Part shown: piece after piece, positions 32,334 to 40,404 of the stretch
How positions within the stretch are numbered: the first letter of the stretch is position 1
Layout: the number at the start of each line of letters is the position of its first letter
NCBI GenBank assembly: GCA_016197365.1
Contig: JACPVS010000027.1
Coordinates: forward strand, 17,448-81,447
Origin: Mycolicibacterium cosmeticum
Lineage (GTDB): Bacteria > Actinomycetota > Actinomycetes > Mycobacteriales > Mycobacteriaceae
Direction of reading: 5' to 3'
DNA: 64,000 nt
The notes under the pieces: generated by a model
Database searches by the model: none
What the model was told of the DNA's origin: nothing
The model's input: only the letters and a program-made list of their open reading frames with translations
Translations under genes and position numbers: made by a program

Positions 32334-33413
32334 TCAAGGAGTGGAGAGGCCTTCGCGGTAACGCAGGACATGGCGCACCATCGGTTCGGTGAGGTCATAC
32401 CAGCTGGCCCGCTTGTCTCCGGTCTCGGATTTCGCGGCCGCCACCCAGCGTGCGGTGACCAGTCTGCCCAGCGCAGCCGACGCGGTCTGGTTCGAAATGC
32501 CCACTGCGGCAGCGAGATCAGAGACGGTTCGCGGACCGTCGCCGCGCGCGATCTCGACTACGAGGCGTTGTTCGCCGACCGGCAGCTGCCACAGGCGTTC
32601 CTGGTATGCGGGCGAGAGCCGGTCCAGCAGGGCCGCCACCACGGGCGTCACCGCGTGCAGTCCATCCTGGTCGGCGAGGTCGGCGACCATCCGCCACACC
32701 CGCGGTGCCCCACCGGCCAGGGATGCGATCTCGGCGACACGGCGCAGCCCGTCGGTCGATTCCACGTAGCTCGCCAACGCGTCGTCTCCACGCTCATGCG
32801 CGGCCCGTGCGACGATCCGGGCGGCGTCGGCGGCAGCCAGGTCGGCCATCTCCTCGATGATGAAGGATCCGTACCAGGGGTGGCTACGTGATGACACGCC
32901 AGGAAACAATGCCGGTGACGTCGCCAAAATCGTTACCGCAGTAGATGTTTCGACCCAGGCGCGCAGGCTGCCCTGTCCCGCCTCGCCGATCGCGTCGAAC
33001 ACCCGGTCCAGATTCTCGACGACGGCCAGCACCATCCTGCCGTCGGCGATATCGAGGATGGCGCGTTCCAGCGCGACGACGTCGTCGCGGGCGTGTTTGG
33101 TGCCTGGTTCGTGTGCGCGCAGGAGTTCGACCAGCAGGTCCGCGTAGCTGCCGATGGCCAGGGCGTCCTCGGGGATGACAAGGGGCAGTATGGTTTCGGT
33201 GTGTTCTGCCAGGGTGCGATGCAGCGTGACCCGGACCGCGTGTGTCTTGCCGCTGCCCCGGGGCCCCACGATCAGGGTGTGTGGGCGGGAACCGTCTGCC
33301 GAGGCGGTGCCGAGGCGCGCGACCAGTCGCGACAACAGGGCTTCCCGGCCGACGGTGCGCGCGTCGAGGTCGGCGGCGTCGGCGGTGCCGGGGCTGTAGA
33401 GGGGGGCGTTCAT
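32334..33413 (-). CDS. AAA/ORC-type ATPase with C-terminal winged helix
   Basis: The 359-residue protein has an N-terminal P-loop ATPase domain: Walker A GPRGSGKTHAV (50-60), a Walker B-like strand MVLAVVENLD (127-136) with Glu/Asn in place of the usual Asp-Glu, and a sensor strand AVTILATSPALF. The C-terminal part (about 285-345) is a MarR-like winged helix (RTVSDLAAAVGISNQTASAA). The architecture resembles ORC1/CDC6 or STAND ATPases that act on DNA. It overlaps the second ATPase gene by 4 bases (ATGA), so they are translationally coupled. No known system is recognised. Confidence 0.75.
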   Translation of the reverse strand: MNAPLYSPGTADAADLDARTVGREALLSRLVARLGTASADGSRPHTLIVGPRGSGKTHAVRVTLHRTLAEHTETILPLVIPEDALAIGSYADLLVELLRAHEPGTKHARDDVVALERAILDIADGRMVLAVVENLDRVFDAIGEAGQGSLRAWVETSTAVTILATSPALFPGVSSRSHPWYGSFIIEEMADLAAADAARIVARAAHERGDDALASYVESTDGLRRVAEIASLAGGAPRVWRMVADLADQDGLHAVTPVVAALLDRLSPAYQERLWQLPVGEQRLVVEIARGDGPRTVSDLAAAVGISNQTASAALGRLVTARWVAAAKSETGDKRASWYDLTEPMVRHVLRYREGLSTP

Positions 33414-34546
33414 CGTCTGAGCGCCCGCCAGGCGCGCTGCACCAGTCCGGATGCGAATGCATCGTCATCGCCGTCGCGCCGTAGGTAGTGGTCCTGCTCC
33501 AGGCGCTCGACGAACGACACCAGCTGGTCCCGGTCCCGCACCGGCGAACCTTCGCTGCTGAGGAGTTGCAGAACTGCGTTGACGCCCAGCGGTTCCGGTG
33601 CGTGGGCGTAAATGTCGAGCAGCCCGGCGATGGCCGATGCATCCTCGCCGTAGTAATGGCGCAACCGGTCCCGGTAGTGCCGCAGATCCCACGGATCATG
33701 GGGGTCGGTGATGGCCGCATCCAGGAGCAGTGGGATGCGTTCGGCGCTCACCGGTTCGCCGAGTCGAGCGGCCGCGGCCACCAGGTGCTGGATGTAATAG
33801 GGAACGTTCTCGGCCGCGGTGGCGACGGCCGCCGCGACCGCATGTGCATCGACGGTGTTCACCTGGGCGCCCAGCAGCAGGCACTCGGCCAGGTAGGTGG
33901 CGTGGTCGTGCCGGATCGGCCCGACCGTGACCTTGCGAATGTCGTTGACCGAACTCAGCGCCTCGGCCGAAACGTGATGGAAGCCGATCGATCCCGAGAG
34001 CACCGTGGCCAACCGGCCGGCGTGGTCCTGGCGCAGCCGCCGGAGGAGATGCAGGAAGCCGTCTCCGCCGCCGGCCTTCTCGCGCTCAAGGTTGCGGGCC
34101 AGCACGGTGACCTCGTCGATGAACAGCACCAGCGGACCGTCGGCGGTGCGGGCCACCGCGCGTTGCAGCAGGTCGTCGAGCGCCGCTTCGGCGCGGGCCC
34201 GCTCGAACCGCACCGGGCCCGTGCCGAAGGCGATCTTCCAGCGATCGACCTCCTGGCGCAGCGTGGTGTCGAGTCGGCCCAGTTCGCCCGCGAGGGCGGA
34301 GATGAACTCGGCATAGGACTGCCGTTCGGCGCTGACCGAGATGACGGTCAGTCCGCTGTGGCGCGCTGTGTGGGCGACGAGGCGGGACAACGAGGTCTTG
34401 CCGTGCCTGCGGTCGCCGACCAGAGCGGCGCCGCCGTCCGGGAGACTCGCCAGGATCTCCTGCTGCTCCCGGACCCGGCCGACGACGTTCTCCGGTGGCA
34501 CCACGCCGCCCACCACCAGGGACATCGGACGAACGGGCCACGTCAT
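33410..34546 (-). CDS. Archaeal-type/STAND AAA ATPase
   Basis: A protein of about 378 residues with Walker A GDRRHGKTSLSRL (44-56), Walker B PLVLFIDEVTVLA (138-150), a sensor-1 strand RLATVLSGSIGFH and an all-helical C-terminal region that may hold a winged helix (LNVNAVL-like segment near GVNAVLQLLSSEGSPVRDRD). It resembles PF01637-type ATPases. It is the first gene of a two-ATPase operon. The start is uncertain (ATG 34546, 34555, 34558 or 34525) because no Shine-Dalgarno is visible; leaderless initiation next to the upstream palindrome is possible. Confidence 0.72.
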   Translation of the reverse strand: MTWPVRPMSLVVGGVVPPENVVGRVREQQEILASLPDGGAALVGDRRHGKTSLSRLVAHTARHSGLTVISVSAERQSYAEFISALAGELGRLDTTLRQEVDRWKIAFGTGPVRFERARAEAALDDLLQRAVARTADGPLVLFIDEVTVLARNLEREKAGGGDGFLHLLRRLRQDHAGRLATVLSGSIGFHHVSAEALSSVNDIRKVTVGPIRHDHATYLAECLLLGAQVNTVDAHAVAAAVATAAENVPYYIQHLVAAAARLGEPVSAERIPLLLDAAITDPHDPWDLRHYRDRLRHYYGEDASAIAGLLDIYAHAPEPLGVNAVLQLLSSEGSPVRDRDQLVSFVERLEQDHYLRRDGDDDAFASGLVQRAWRALRR

Positions 34547-34566
34547 GAAGGCCATCATACGTCGGC

Positions 34567-34598
34567 ATTGTTGTACGTCGAAATGGACGTACAACAAT
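34567..34598. promoter_or_regulatory. Large palindrome upstream of the ATPase operon
   Basis: Perfect 13-base arms (34567-34579, ATTGTTGTACGTC, and 34586-34598, GACGTACAACAAT) flank a 6-base centre. It lies just upstream of the two-ATPase operon, within the region divergent from the thiolase-like gene. Its length and symmetry indicate an operator for a dimeric or tetrameric regulator, possibly one of the ATPases' own winged helices. Confidence 0.65.
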
Positions 34599-34623
34599 CA
34601 TGCCGTACAGATGACGGCCAAAC

Positions 34624-34637
34624 TGGAACGTGTTCCG
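34624..34637. promoter_or_regulatory. KstR-like box (box 3, one mismatch)
   Basis: TGGAACGTGTTCCG matches TNNAACNNGTTNNA except for the last position. It lies 46 bases upstream of the thiolase-like gene, where a repressor would block transcription. The match is weaker than the two perfect boxes at 10940 and 38101. Confidence 0.5.
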
Positions 34638-34682
34638 GTTTTCCATTAGCCTGGCGAATTAACACGCGTCAGGAGAGTTGCC

Positions 34683-36212
34683 ATGGTCGATCCACGCACC
34701 CCCGTCATCGTCGGGGTCGGACAGTTCACCGAGCGGCTCGGCGATCCCGGCTACCGCGGTATGTCGTCGGTGGACCTGGCCGCCGCCGCGGCCCGCGCCG
34801 CGCTGGAGAACACCGACGCCGACGCCACGGCCGTCGCGCGATCGATCGACGTGTTCGTCGGGCTCCGGCAGTTCGAGATCTGTACGCCGTTCTCGGAGGC
34901 GCCGCTGGGCTGTTCGGACAATTACGTGCGCTCGGTCGCGGCACGTGTTGGTGCCGACCCGGCCCGCGCCGTGCTCGAACCGTTGGGCGGGCACGGCTCG
35001 CAAAAGGTGGTGACGGAGTTCGCGGGTGCCATCGCCGCCGGCGATGCCGAGGTGGTGCTGGTACTGGGGTCCGAGAACGGCTCTACGCTGCGGTATTTCG
35101 CCGACCGTGACGACAAGCCGGATCATTCCGAGCACGTCGGTGGTCAGCTGGAGGACCGCGGGTACGGATTCGACCAGTACATGAACGAGTACACCGCCAC
35201 GCACGGACTCACCGGCGCGCCGGTGCAGTACGGGTTGCTGGACAACGCCCGGCGGGCTCGGCTGGGGGTGTCGGTCGATGACTACCGGCAGGCGATGGCC
35301 GAATTGTTCGCGCCGTTCTCCAAGGTCGCTGCCAAGAACCCGTATTCGTCGGCGCCGACCGAACGTTCTGCCGACGAGTTGGCCACCGTCACGGCCGCCA
35401 ACCGGATGATCTGCGATCCGTACCCGCGCCTGATGGTGGCCCGCGATCAGGTGAACCAGGGCGCCGCGATCCTGTTGATGTCGGTGGCCGCGGCCCAGCG
35501 ACTCGGGGTGCCCGAGGAGAAGTGGGTCTACCTGCGCGGGCACGCCGATATGGTCGAGCAGCCGCTGCTGGACCGGGCGGATCTGAGCACCAGCGCGTCT
35601 GCGGAACTGGCTGTGGCCGAGGCGCTTCGGGTCGCCGGCATCGGGCTGGCGGATGTGTCCACCTTCGATCTGTACAGCTGCTTCCCCTTCCCGGTGTTCA
35701 CCGTGTGCGACACAGCAGGGCTGGCCACCGATGATCCGCGGGGGCTGACGCTGACCGGTGGTCTGCCGTTCTTCGGTGGCCCGGGCAACAGTTATTCACT
35801 GCACGGAATCGTCGAGACCGTCCACGAGATGAGGGACAGGCCAGGTCAATTCGGGCTGGTCGGCGCCAACGGCGGTGTGATGAGCAAGTATTCGGTCGGG
35901 GTCTACTCCGCCGAGCCGGCCGAATGGGTGGTCGACCGCAGCCGCGACCTGCAGGCACAGATCGACGCCCTGCCGACGGTCGCCGTCACCCGCCATCCCG
36001 ACGGAATCGGCACCATCGAGACCTACTCGGTGCGCTACGACTGGACGCCACCCACCGGTGTCATCATCGGCCGTCTGGATGCCGACGGGTCGCGCTTCAT
36101 GGCGACCAGCACGGACGAGGCGCTGGTGGCTCTGCTGTCCGAGGGGGAGCCACTCGGCGCCCGGATCTCGGTAGTATCGACCGAGGACGGCAACCGCGCG
36201 ACGCTGGCCTAG
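34683..36212 (+). CDS. Thiolase-like protein type 1 (TLP1)
   Basis: The 509-residue protein has a thiolase fold (about 1-415) followed by an extra C-terminal beta domain (about 420-509, TVAVTRHPDGIGTIETYSVR), the architecture of mycobacterial thiolase-like protein type 1. The segment that normally holds the acyl-accepting Cys reads LEPLGGHGSQKVV and has none, and the C-terminal CxG motif is replaced by GANGGVMSKYS. The His region GNSYSLHGIV is kept. It may therefore bind acyl-CoA without standard thiolysis. A KstR-like box precedes it. Confidence 0.8.
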   Translation: MVDPRTPVIVGVGQFTERLGDPGYRGMSSVDLAAAAARAALENTDADATAVARSIDVFVGLRQFEICTPFSEAPLGCSDNYVRSVAARVGADPARAVLEPLGGHGSQKVVTEFAGAIAAGDAEVVLVLGSENGSTLRYFADRDDKPDHSEHVGGQLEDRGYGFDQYMNEYTATHGLTGAPVQYGLLDNARRARLGVSVDDYRQAMAELFAPFSKVAAKNPYSSAPTERSADELATVTAANRMICDPYPRLMVARDQVNQGAAILLMSVAAAQRLGVPEEKWVYLRGHADMVEQPLLDRADLSTSASAELAVAEALRVAGIGLADVSTFDLYSCFPFPVFTVCDTAGLATDDPRGLTLTGGLPFFGGPGNSYSLHGIVETVHEMRDRPGQFGLVGANGGVMSKYSVGVYSAEPAEWVVDRSRDLQAQIDALPTVAVTRHPDGIGTIETYSVRYDWTPPTGVIIGRLDADGSRFMATSTDEALVALLSEGEPLGARISVVSTEDGNRATLA

Positions 36213-36275
36213 ATCGCCAGCAAACCCGGGCCCGCAGCGGTACCTGCACCGCCGTCGTGCGCACCGGCCGCAACG

Positions 36276-36306
36276 CCGAATTACATTCGCGCTGATCCGA
36301 ATTCGG
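36276..36306. terminator. Weak hairpin between convergent genes
   Basis: Arms CCGAATT (36276-36282) and AATTCGG (36300-36306) face each other between the thiolase-like gene and the convergent hypothetical gene, ending exactly at the latter's stop. The stem is short, so terminator function is tentative. Confidence 0.35.
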
Positions 36307-36606
36307 TCAGTTCAGCACAAACCGATCCTGCAGCGCCGCGAGCAGTCGGCGTGCCTCGTCGACGCGGGTGTGCTGGCGGGTCAGCCCGTCCGGCCGCCTG
36401 GCCTCGGCCGGGTGGCTGCGCTTCCACTTCTCTTCGGCTGCCACGGCATAGGCGCTCAATTCGGCGATCTCGGCCTCCAATAGGGCCGCGAAAAGGCGGG
36501 CCTGCGCGGCGTCGGCCGTGCCGGGGTGCGATCTCCTGGCGGCCACGAGCACCGGCCGGGTGGGGATGCGGTATTCGTATTCGTCCGAGATCGGGGCGAC
36601 TGACAT
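36307..36606 (-). CDS. Hypothetical helical protein
   Basis: A 99-residue protein with a predicted helical, charged body (FAALLEAEIAELSAYAVAAE and VDEARRLLAALQDRFVLN). It has no signal peptide or membrane helix and is not recognised. Its start, ATG 36606, is convincing because the N-terminus MSVAPISDEYEYRIPTRPVL is free of compositional oddities. It is on the strand opposite the thiolase-like gene and not obviously linked to it. Confidence 0.6.
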   Translation of the reverse strand: MSVAPISDEYEYRIPTRPVLVAARRSHPGTADAAQARLFAALLEAEIAELSAYAVAAEEKWKRSHPAEARRPDGLTRQHTRVDEARRLLAALQDRFVLN

Positions 36607-36731
36607 GGGTGCATCGTTGGGTCTGAACCGGTGGATGTCCTGTGGGTTCTGCCATGCCTTCGTCGATCGACGTTCACCCGAAGGTCACCAAAAAGACGGC
36701 TGGAGGCTACCTTTCCGTCGGCCCAGCAAAC

Positions 36732-37184
36732 CTACGGATCGACGGGATAGCGGCTGGGGATCGCGATGCGGTTCCAGGCGTTGATGACCACGGCCAGCCA
36801 CTCGACCGCGGAGATCTCGTCGTTCGTCAGGTGGGCGGCCGCGCCCTCATAGATCGCATCGGGCAGTTGTCCGTCCGCGATCAGAGTGATGGCCTCCACC
36901 AACGCCAGCGCGGCCCGTTCCTTGACGTCGAAGTAGCCGGTCTCCCGCCAGGCCGGGAGCACCGCGATCCGATCGGCCGACTCGCCGTCGGCCGCGGCGT
37001 CCTTCGCATGCATACGGACGCAGAACGCGCACTGGTTGAGCTGCGAAGCCCGCAGGCGCAACAGGTGCGCGAACCCGGTGGCGATGCCCGCCTTCTCGAC
37101 CGCCTCGGAGGCGAGGCGGTCGAGTCCGGCGACGGCGCGATACAGCTCGGGCGCGGATTTCCCGAGATTCACTCGTTGGCTCAT
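36732..37184 (-). CDS. Carboxymuconolactone decarboxylase-family (AhpD-like) protein
   Basis: The 150-residue all-helical protein has the AhpD-like CxxC redox motif in NQCAFCVRMHAKDA with the conserved downstream His. The surrounding ASQLNQCAFC and FDVKERAALALVEAITLI are standard for the family. Such proteins act as alkylhydroperoxidase-type thiol reductases; the name decarboxylase is historical. It starts at ATG 37184, about 60 bases downstream of the LLM gene stop on the same strand. Confidence 0.85.
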   Translation of the reverse strand: MSQRVNLGKSAPELYRAVAGLDRLASEAVEKAGIATGFAHLLRLRASQLNQCAFCVRMHAKDAAADGESADRIAVLPAWRETGYFDVKERAALALVEAITLIADGQLPDAIYEGAAAHLTNDEISAVEWLAVVINAWNRIAIPSRYPVDP

Positions 37185-37242
37185 GGCCCGTATTCTGCAC
37201 GCACGGGTTGAGCCGGAATGGCTTTGGCGCCGACAAATTGCG

Positions 37243-38091
37243 TCAGACGAGCGCGGCGAGCTTGCCCGCGAGGCGCTCGACGTAGGCGCCGACCTCGGCC
37301 TCGGACTTGTCCGGCAGGCCGAACAGCACTTCGGTGACGCCGAGTTCGCGCCAGTGCGCCAGCTTGTCGGCGTCCGGCTTGAAGTCGAGCGCGACGATCT
37401 GAGGTGCCCCGTCGCGGCCGGCCGCGGCCCAGGTGTCCTGCAGCAGCTTCACCGGCTCGTCGATGTCGAAGTCACGCGGCGTGGTGATCCAACCGTCGGC
37501 CGACTTCGCGATCCACTTGAAGTTCTTCTCGTTGCCCGCGGCGCCGACCAGGATCGGGATGTGCGACTGCACCGGCTTCGGCCAGGCCCAGCTGGGGCCG
37601 AAGTTGACGAATTCGCCGTCGTACTCGGCTTCTTCCTGGGTCCAGAGCGCGCGCATGGCTTCCAGGTATTCGCGCAGCATGGTCCGGCGCCGCCCCGGTG
37701 GCACCTTGTGGTCGGCGAGTTCGTCTGTGTTCCAGCCGAATCCGACACCCAGGCTGACCCGGCCGCCGGACAGGTGATCCAGGGTGGCGATCGACTTGGC
37801 CAGCGTGATGGGGTCGTGTTCGACGGGGAGCGCCACCGCGGTCGACAGTCGGACCCGGTCGGTCACCGCGGCCACGCCACCGAGGGAGACCCAGGGGTCA
37901 AGGGTGCGCATGTAGCGGTCGTCGGGCAGCGTCTCGTCGCCGGTGGTGGGGTGGGCGGCCTGCCGCTTGATCGGGATATGCGTGTGCTCGGGCACGTAAA
38001 AGGTGGTGAAGCCGTGGTCGTCGGCGAGCTTGCCGGCGGCGGCCGGGGCGATGCCGCGGTCGCTGGTGAAGAGTACGAGCCCATAGTCCAT
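37243..38091 (-). CDS. LLM-class F420-dependent oxidoreductase (Rv0953c-like)
   Basis: A 282-residue luciferase-like barrel with the F420-group pattern: MDYGLVLFTSDRGIAPAAAG, FYVPEHTHIP, LSTAVALPVEHDPITLAKSI, GGRVSLGVGFGWNTDELADH and PILVGAAGNEKNFKWIAKSA. Position after sucCD and before the 34 kDa antigen homologue matches Rv0953c. A perfect KstR-type box lies 10 bases upstream of the ATG at 38091, the same spacing as for the LLM gene at 10.9 kb. Substrate unknown. Confidence 0.86.
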   Translation of the reverse strand: MDYGLVLFTSDRGIAPAAAGKLADDHGFTTFYVPEHTHIPIKRQAAHPTTGDETLPDDRYMRTLDPWVSLGGVAAVTDRVRLSTAVALPVEHDPITLAKSIATLDHLSGGRVSLGVGFGWNTDELADHKVPPGRRRTMLREYLEAMRALWTQEEAEYDGEFVNFGPSWAWPKPVQSHIPILVGAAGNEKNFKWIAKSADGWITTPRDFDIDEPVKLLQDTWAAAGRDGAPQIVALDFKPDADKLAHWRELGVTEVLFGLPDKSEAEVGAYVERLAGKLAALV

Positions 38092-38100
38092 GGCAAGAAT

Positions 38101-38114
38101 TAGAACGTGTTCTA
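38101..38114. promoter_or_regulatory. KstR-type operator (box 2)
   Basis: TAGAACGTGTTCTA fits TNNAACNNGTTNNA perfectly and is the exact reverse complement of the box at 10940-10953. It lies between the divergent LLM oxidoreductase and SfnG-like genes and could affect both. Confidence 0.7.
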
Positions 38115-38308
38115 GTCCGAAGGGCAAGGCCGGGTTGCCGCCCGCCGTGGCTATGACCGCAGGAAGGGTGGGTGCGCGGGCTTTCGGGCGGCCGTCCGGC
38201 GTCGCCGGAATTGGACGCGGCGGTGTCCGACGCGGTGCCGGCAGTTCTCAGGATCAGCCAGATCGATACCCGTGACGTCGCGGCGAGACCGGGCTGGAAT
38301 CACCCGAC

Positions 38309-39439
38309 ATGAGTACCGAACGGATTGCCGATCACGTCAAGTTCGCCTACTGGGTGCCCAATGTCAGTGGTGGTTTGGTGACCAGCGACATCGAGCAGCG
38401 CACGGACTGGAATTACGAGTACAACAAGAAGTTGGCGCAGACCGCGGAGAACAACGGGTTCGAGTACGCGTTGTCCCAGGTGCGGTACGAAGCCAGCTAC
38501 GGTGCGGAGTTCCAGCACGAGTCGACCAGTTTCAGTCTGGCGTTGCTGCTGGCCACGGAGCGGTTGAAGGTGATTGCCGCGGTGCATCCGGGGTTGTGGC
38601 AGCCGGCGGTGCTGGCCAAACTCGGGGCGACCGCCGATCACCTCTCCGGTGGCCGGTTCGCGGTGAACGTGGTGTCGGGCTGGTTCAAGGATGAGTTCAC
38701 CCATCTGGGTGAACCGTGGCTGGAGCATGATGAGCGCTACCGGCGCAGCGCGGAGTTCCTGCAGGTGCTGCGCAAGATCTGGACCGAGGATGACGTCGAC
38801 TTCCGGGGCGACTTCTACCGGATCCACGACTTCACGTTGAAGCCCAAACCTCTCAATACCGCTGAGCGTCCCAACCCGGAGCTGTTCCAGGGCGGCAATT
38901 CCACCGCCGCGCGGCGCAACGGGGGCCACTACGCGGATTGGTACTTCTCCAACGGCAAGGACTTTGCGGGCCTCACCGAGCAGGTCGTGGACGTCCGTGA
39001 TCATGCCCGCGACGCCGGGCGGGAGGTGCGCTTCGGCCTGAACGGGTTCATCATCGCCCGCGATACAGAAAAAGAAGCCCGCGAGACGCTGCGCGAGATC
39101 ATCGCCAAGGCCAACAAGCCGGCGGTGGAGGGCTTCCGTGGGGCGGTGCAACAGGCCGGGAGTTCGACGGGCGACAAGAAGGGCATGTGGGCCGATTCGT
39201 CGTTCGAGGACCTGGTTCAGTACAACGACGGTTTCCGGACCCAGTTGATCGGAACCCCGGAGCAGATCGCCGAGCGGATCGCGGCCTACCGCAAACGTGG
39301 GGTCGATCTGATCCTGGGTGGCTTCCTCCACTTCCAGGAAGAAGTCGAGTACTTCGGCAAGCACGTCCTGCCACTCGTCCGCGAAATCGAAGCCGCCGAA
39401 CAGGACTCCACGAACGCCCCGGTGCTGGTATCGGCTTGA
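38309..39439 (+). CDS. sfnG: Dimethylsulfone monooxygenase-like LLM flavoprotein (SfnG-like)
   Basis: The 376-residue protein matches FMNH2-dependent SfnG, which converts dimethylsulfone to methanesulfinate. Features are FAYWVPNVSGGLVTSDIEQR, the LLM-typical AAVHPGLWQPAVLAKLGATA, GGRFAVNVVSGWFKDEF and the phosphate-binding FQGGNSTAARRNGG. SsuD-like alkanesulfonate monooxygenases are the closest alternative. No sulfonate transport genes or flavin reductase are adjacent. It is divergent from the F420-type LLM gene. Confidence 0.78.
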   Translation: MSTERIADHVKFAYWVPNVSGGLVTSDIEQRTDWNYEYNKKLAQTAENNGFEYALSQVRYEASYGAEFQHESTSFSLALLLATERLKVIAAVHPGLWQPAVLAKLGATADHLSGGRFAVNVVSGWFKDEFTHLGEPWLEHDERYRRSAEFLQVLRKIWTEDDVDFRGDFYRIHDFTLKPKPLNTAERPNPELFQGGNSTAARRNGGHYADWYFSNGKDFAGLTEQVVDVRDHARDAGREVRFGLNGFIIARDTEKEARETLREIIAKANKPAVEGFRGAVQQAGSSTGDKKGMWADSSFEDLVQYNDGFRTQLIGTPEQIAERIAAYRKRGVDLILGGFLHFQEEVEYFGKHVLPLVREIEAAEQDSTNAPVLVSA

Positions 39440-39498
39440 GGTCACTCACAAGCGGGTGCGCTAGCGTGGGTGGTCGAGATCGCTGATACAGGAGAGTC

Positions 39499-40344
39499 AT
39501 GACCTACCCACCCGGTAGTCCCGGATATCCGCCCGCCCAGCAGAGCAATCAGTACCCCGCTCCGACCCAGCAGTTCGGAAAGCCCGCCGATCCGGCAGGC
39601 CCGTCCAAGCTGCCGATCTACCTGCTCGCCGCGGTCGCGGTGCTCGGCCTGCTGACGTACGCGTTCAACTTCGGACCGCTGCTGACCATCACGAGTTCGG
39701 ACTTCCCGCAGTTCGGAAGTGCCAGCGGCAGCACCATCGGCATCGGCCTGGCCGTCGCCGCCTCCGTGCTCGCCGGACTGATCGCCGCGGTGGGCCTGCT
39801 GCCCAAGCAGAAGGTGTCCGCCGGTGTGGTGGCGGCCATCGCGCTGCTGTCGTTCCTGCTGGTCCTCGGCGAGGTGATCAACGCGCCGCAGGGTGTGACC
39901 ATCGGCTGGGCGCTGTACCTGGTGATCATCAGCACCGTGCTGCAGGCGGGCGTCGCGATCGCGGCGCTGCTGCTGGAATCCGGCATCATCACCGCCCCGG
40001 CGCCGCGCCCGCAATACGAGCAGTCCTACGGGCAATATGGTGCGCCGTACTATGGCCAGCCGGGCCAGCCCGGAGCGCCCTACGGCCCGCCTCAGGGTCA
40101 GCCGCAGCAGCAGGGCCGACCCGGCTACGCGCCGCCGTCGCAGTACGGCGGCTACCCGGGACAGAACACCGGCGGTTTCTCCGCAGTCCCGGCACCCGGC
40201 CACCAGAGCGGCCCGCCGACGCCGCCCACCGGCTTCCCCGCGTTCGGGCAGCCGCAGCCGGCCGGCTCCTCGGAGCCGACCACCGCGGTCCCCATGCAGC
40301 CGCACGCCGCGTCCTCACAGCAAGCCGGGCCGCCGCCGTCGTAG
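39499..40344 (+). CDS. 34 kDa antigen-type membrane protein (Rv0954-like, DUF5336)
   Basis: The 281-residue protein has a Pro/Gln-rich cytosolic N-terminus, four membrane helices (about 38-160, for example LPIYLLAAVAVLGLLTYAFN and ALYLVIISTVLQAGVAIAAL) and a long C-terminal tail rich in Pro, Gly, Gln and Tyr (YGQYGAPYYGQPGQPGAPYG). This is the layout of the mycobacterial 34 kDa antigenic protein. AGGAG stands before the ATG. Rv0954 has been linked to cell division and growth-pole proteins, but that cannot be seen here. Confidence 0.85.
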   Translation: MTYPPGSPGYPPAQQSNQYPAPTQQFGKPADPAGPSKLPIYLLAAVAVLGLLTYAFNFGPLLTITSSDFPQFGSASGSTIGIGLAVAASVLAGLIAAVGLLPKQKVSAGVVAAIALLSFLLVLGEVINAPQGVTIGWALYLVIISTVLQAGVAIAALLLESGIITAPAPRPQYEQSYGQYGAPYYGQPGQPGAPYGPPQGQPQQQGRPGYAPPSQYGGYPGQNTGGFSAVPAPGHQSGPPTPPTGFPAFGQPQPAGSSEPTTAVPMQPHAASSQQAGPPPS

Positions 40345-40404
40345 TCTGGGCGTCGCGCGTCCGGCGGTCGGGTGCGTGAGCGCCGGCGAGGAGCGACCCA
40401 GCTA

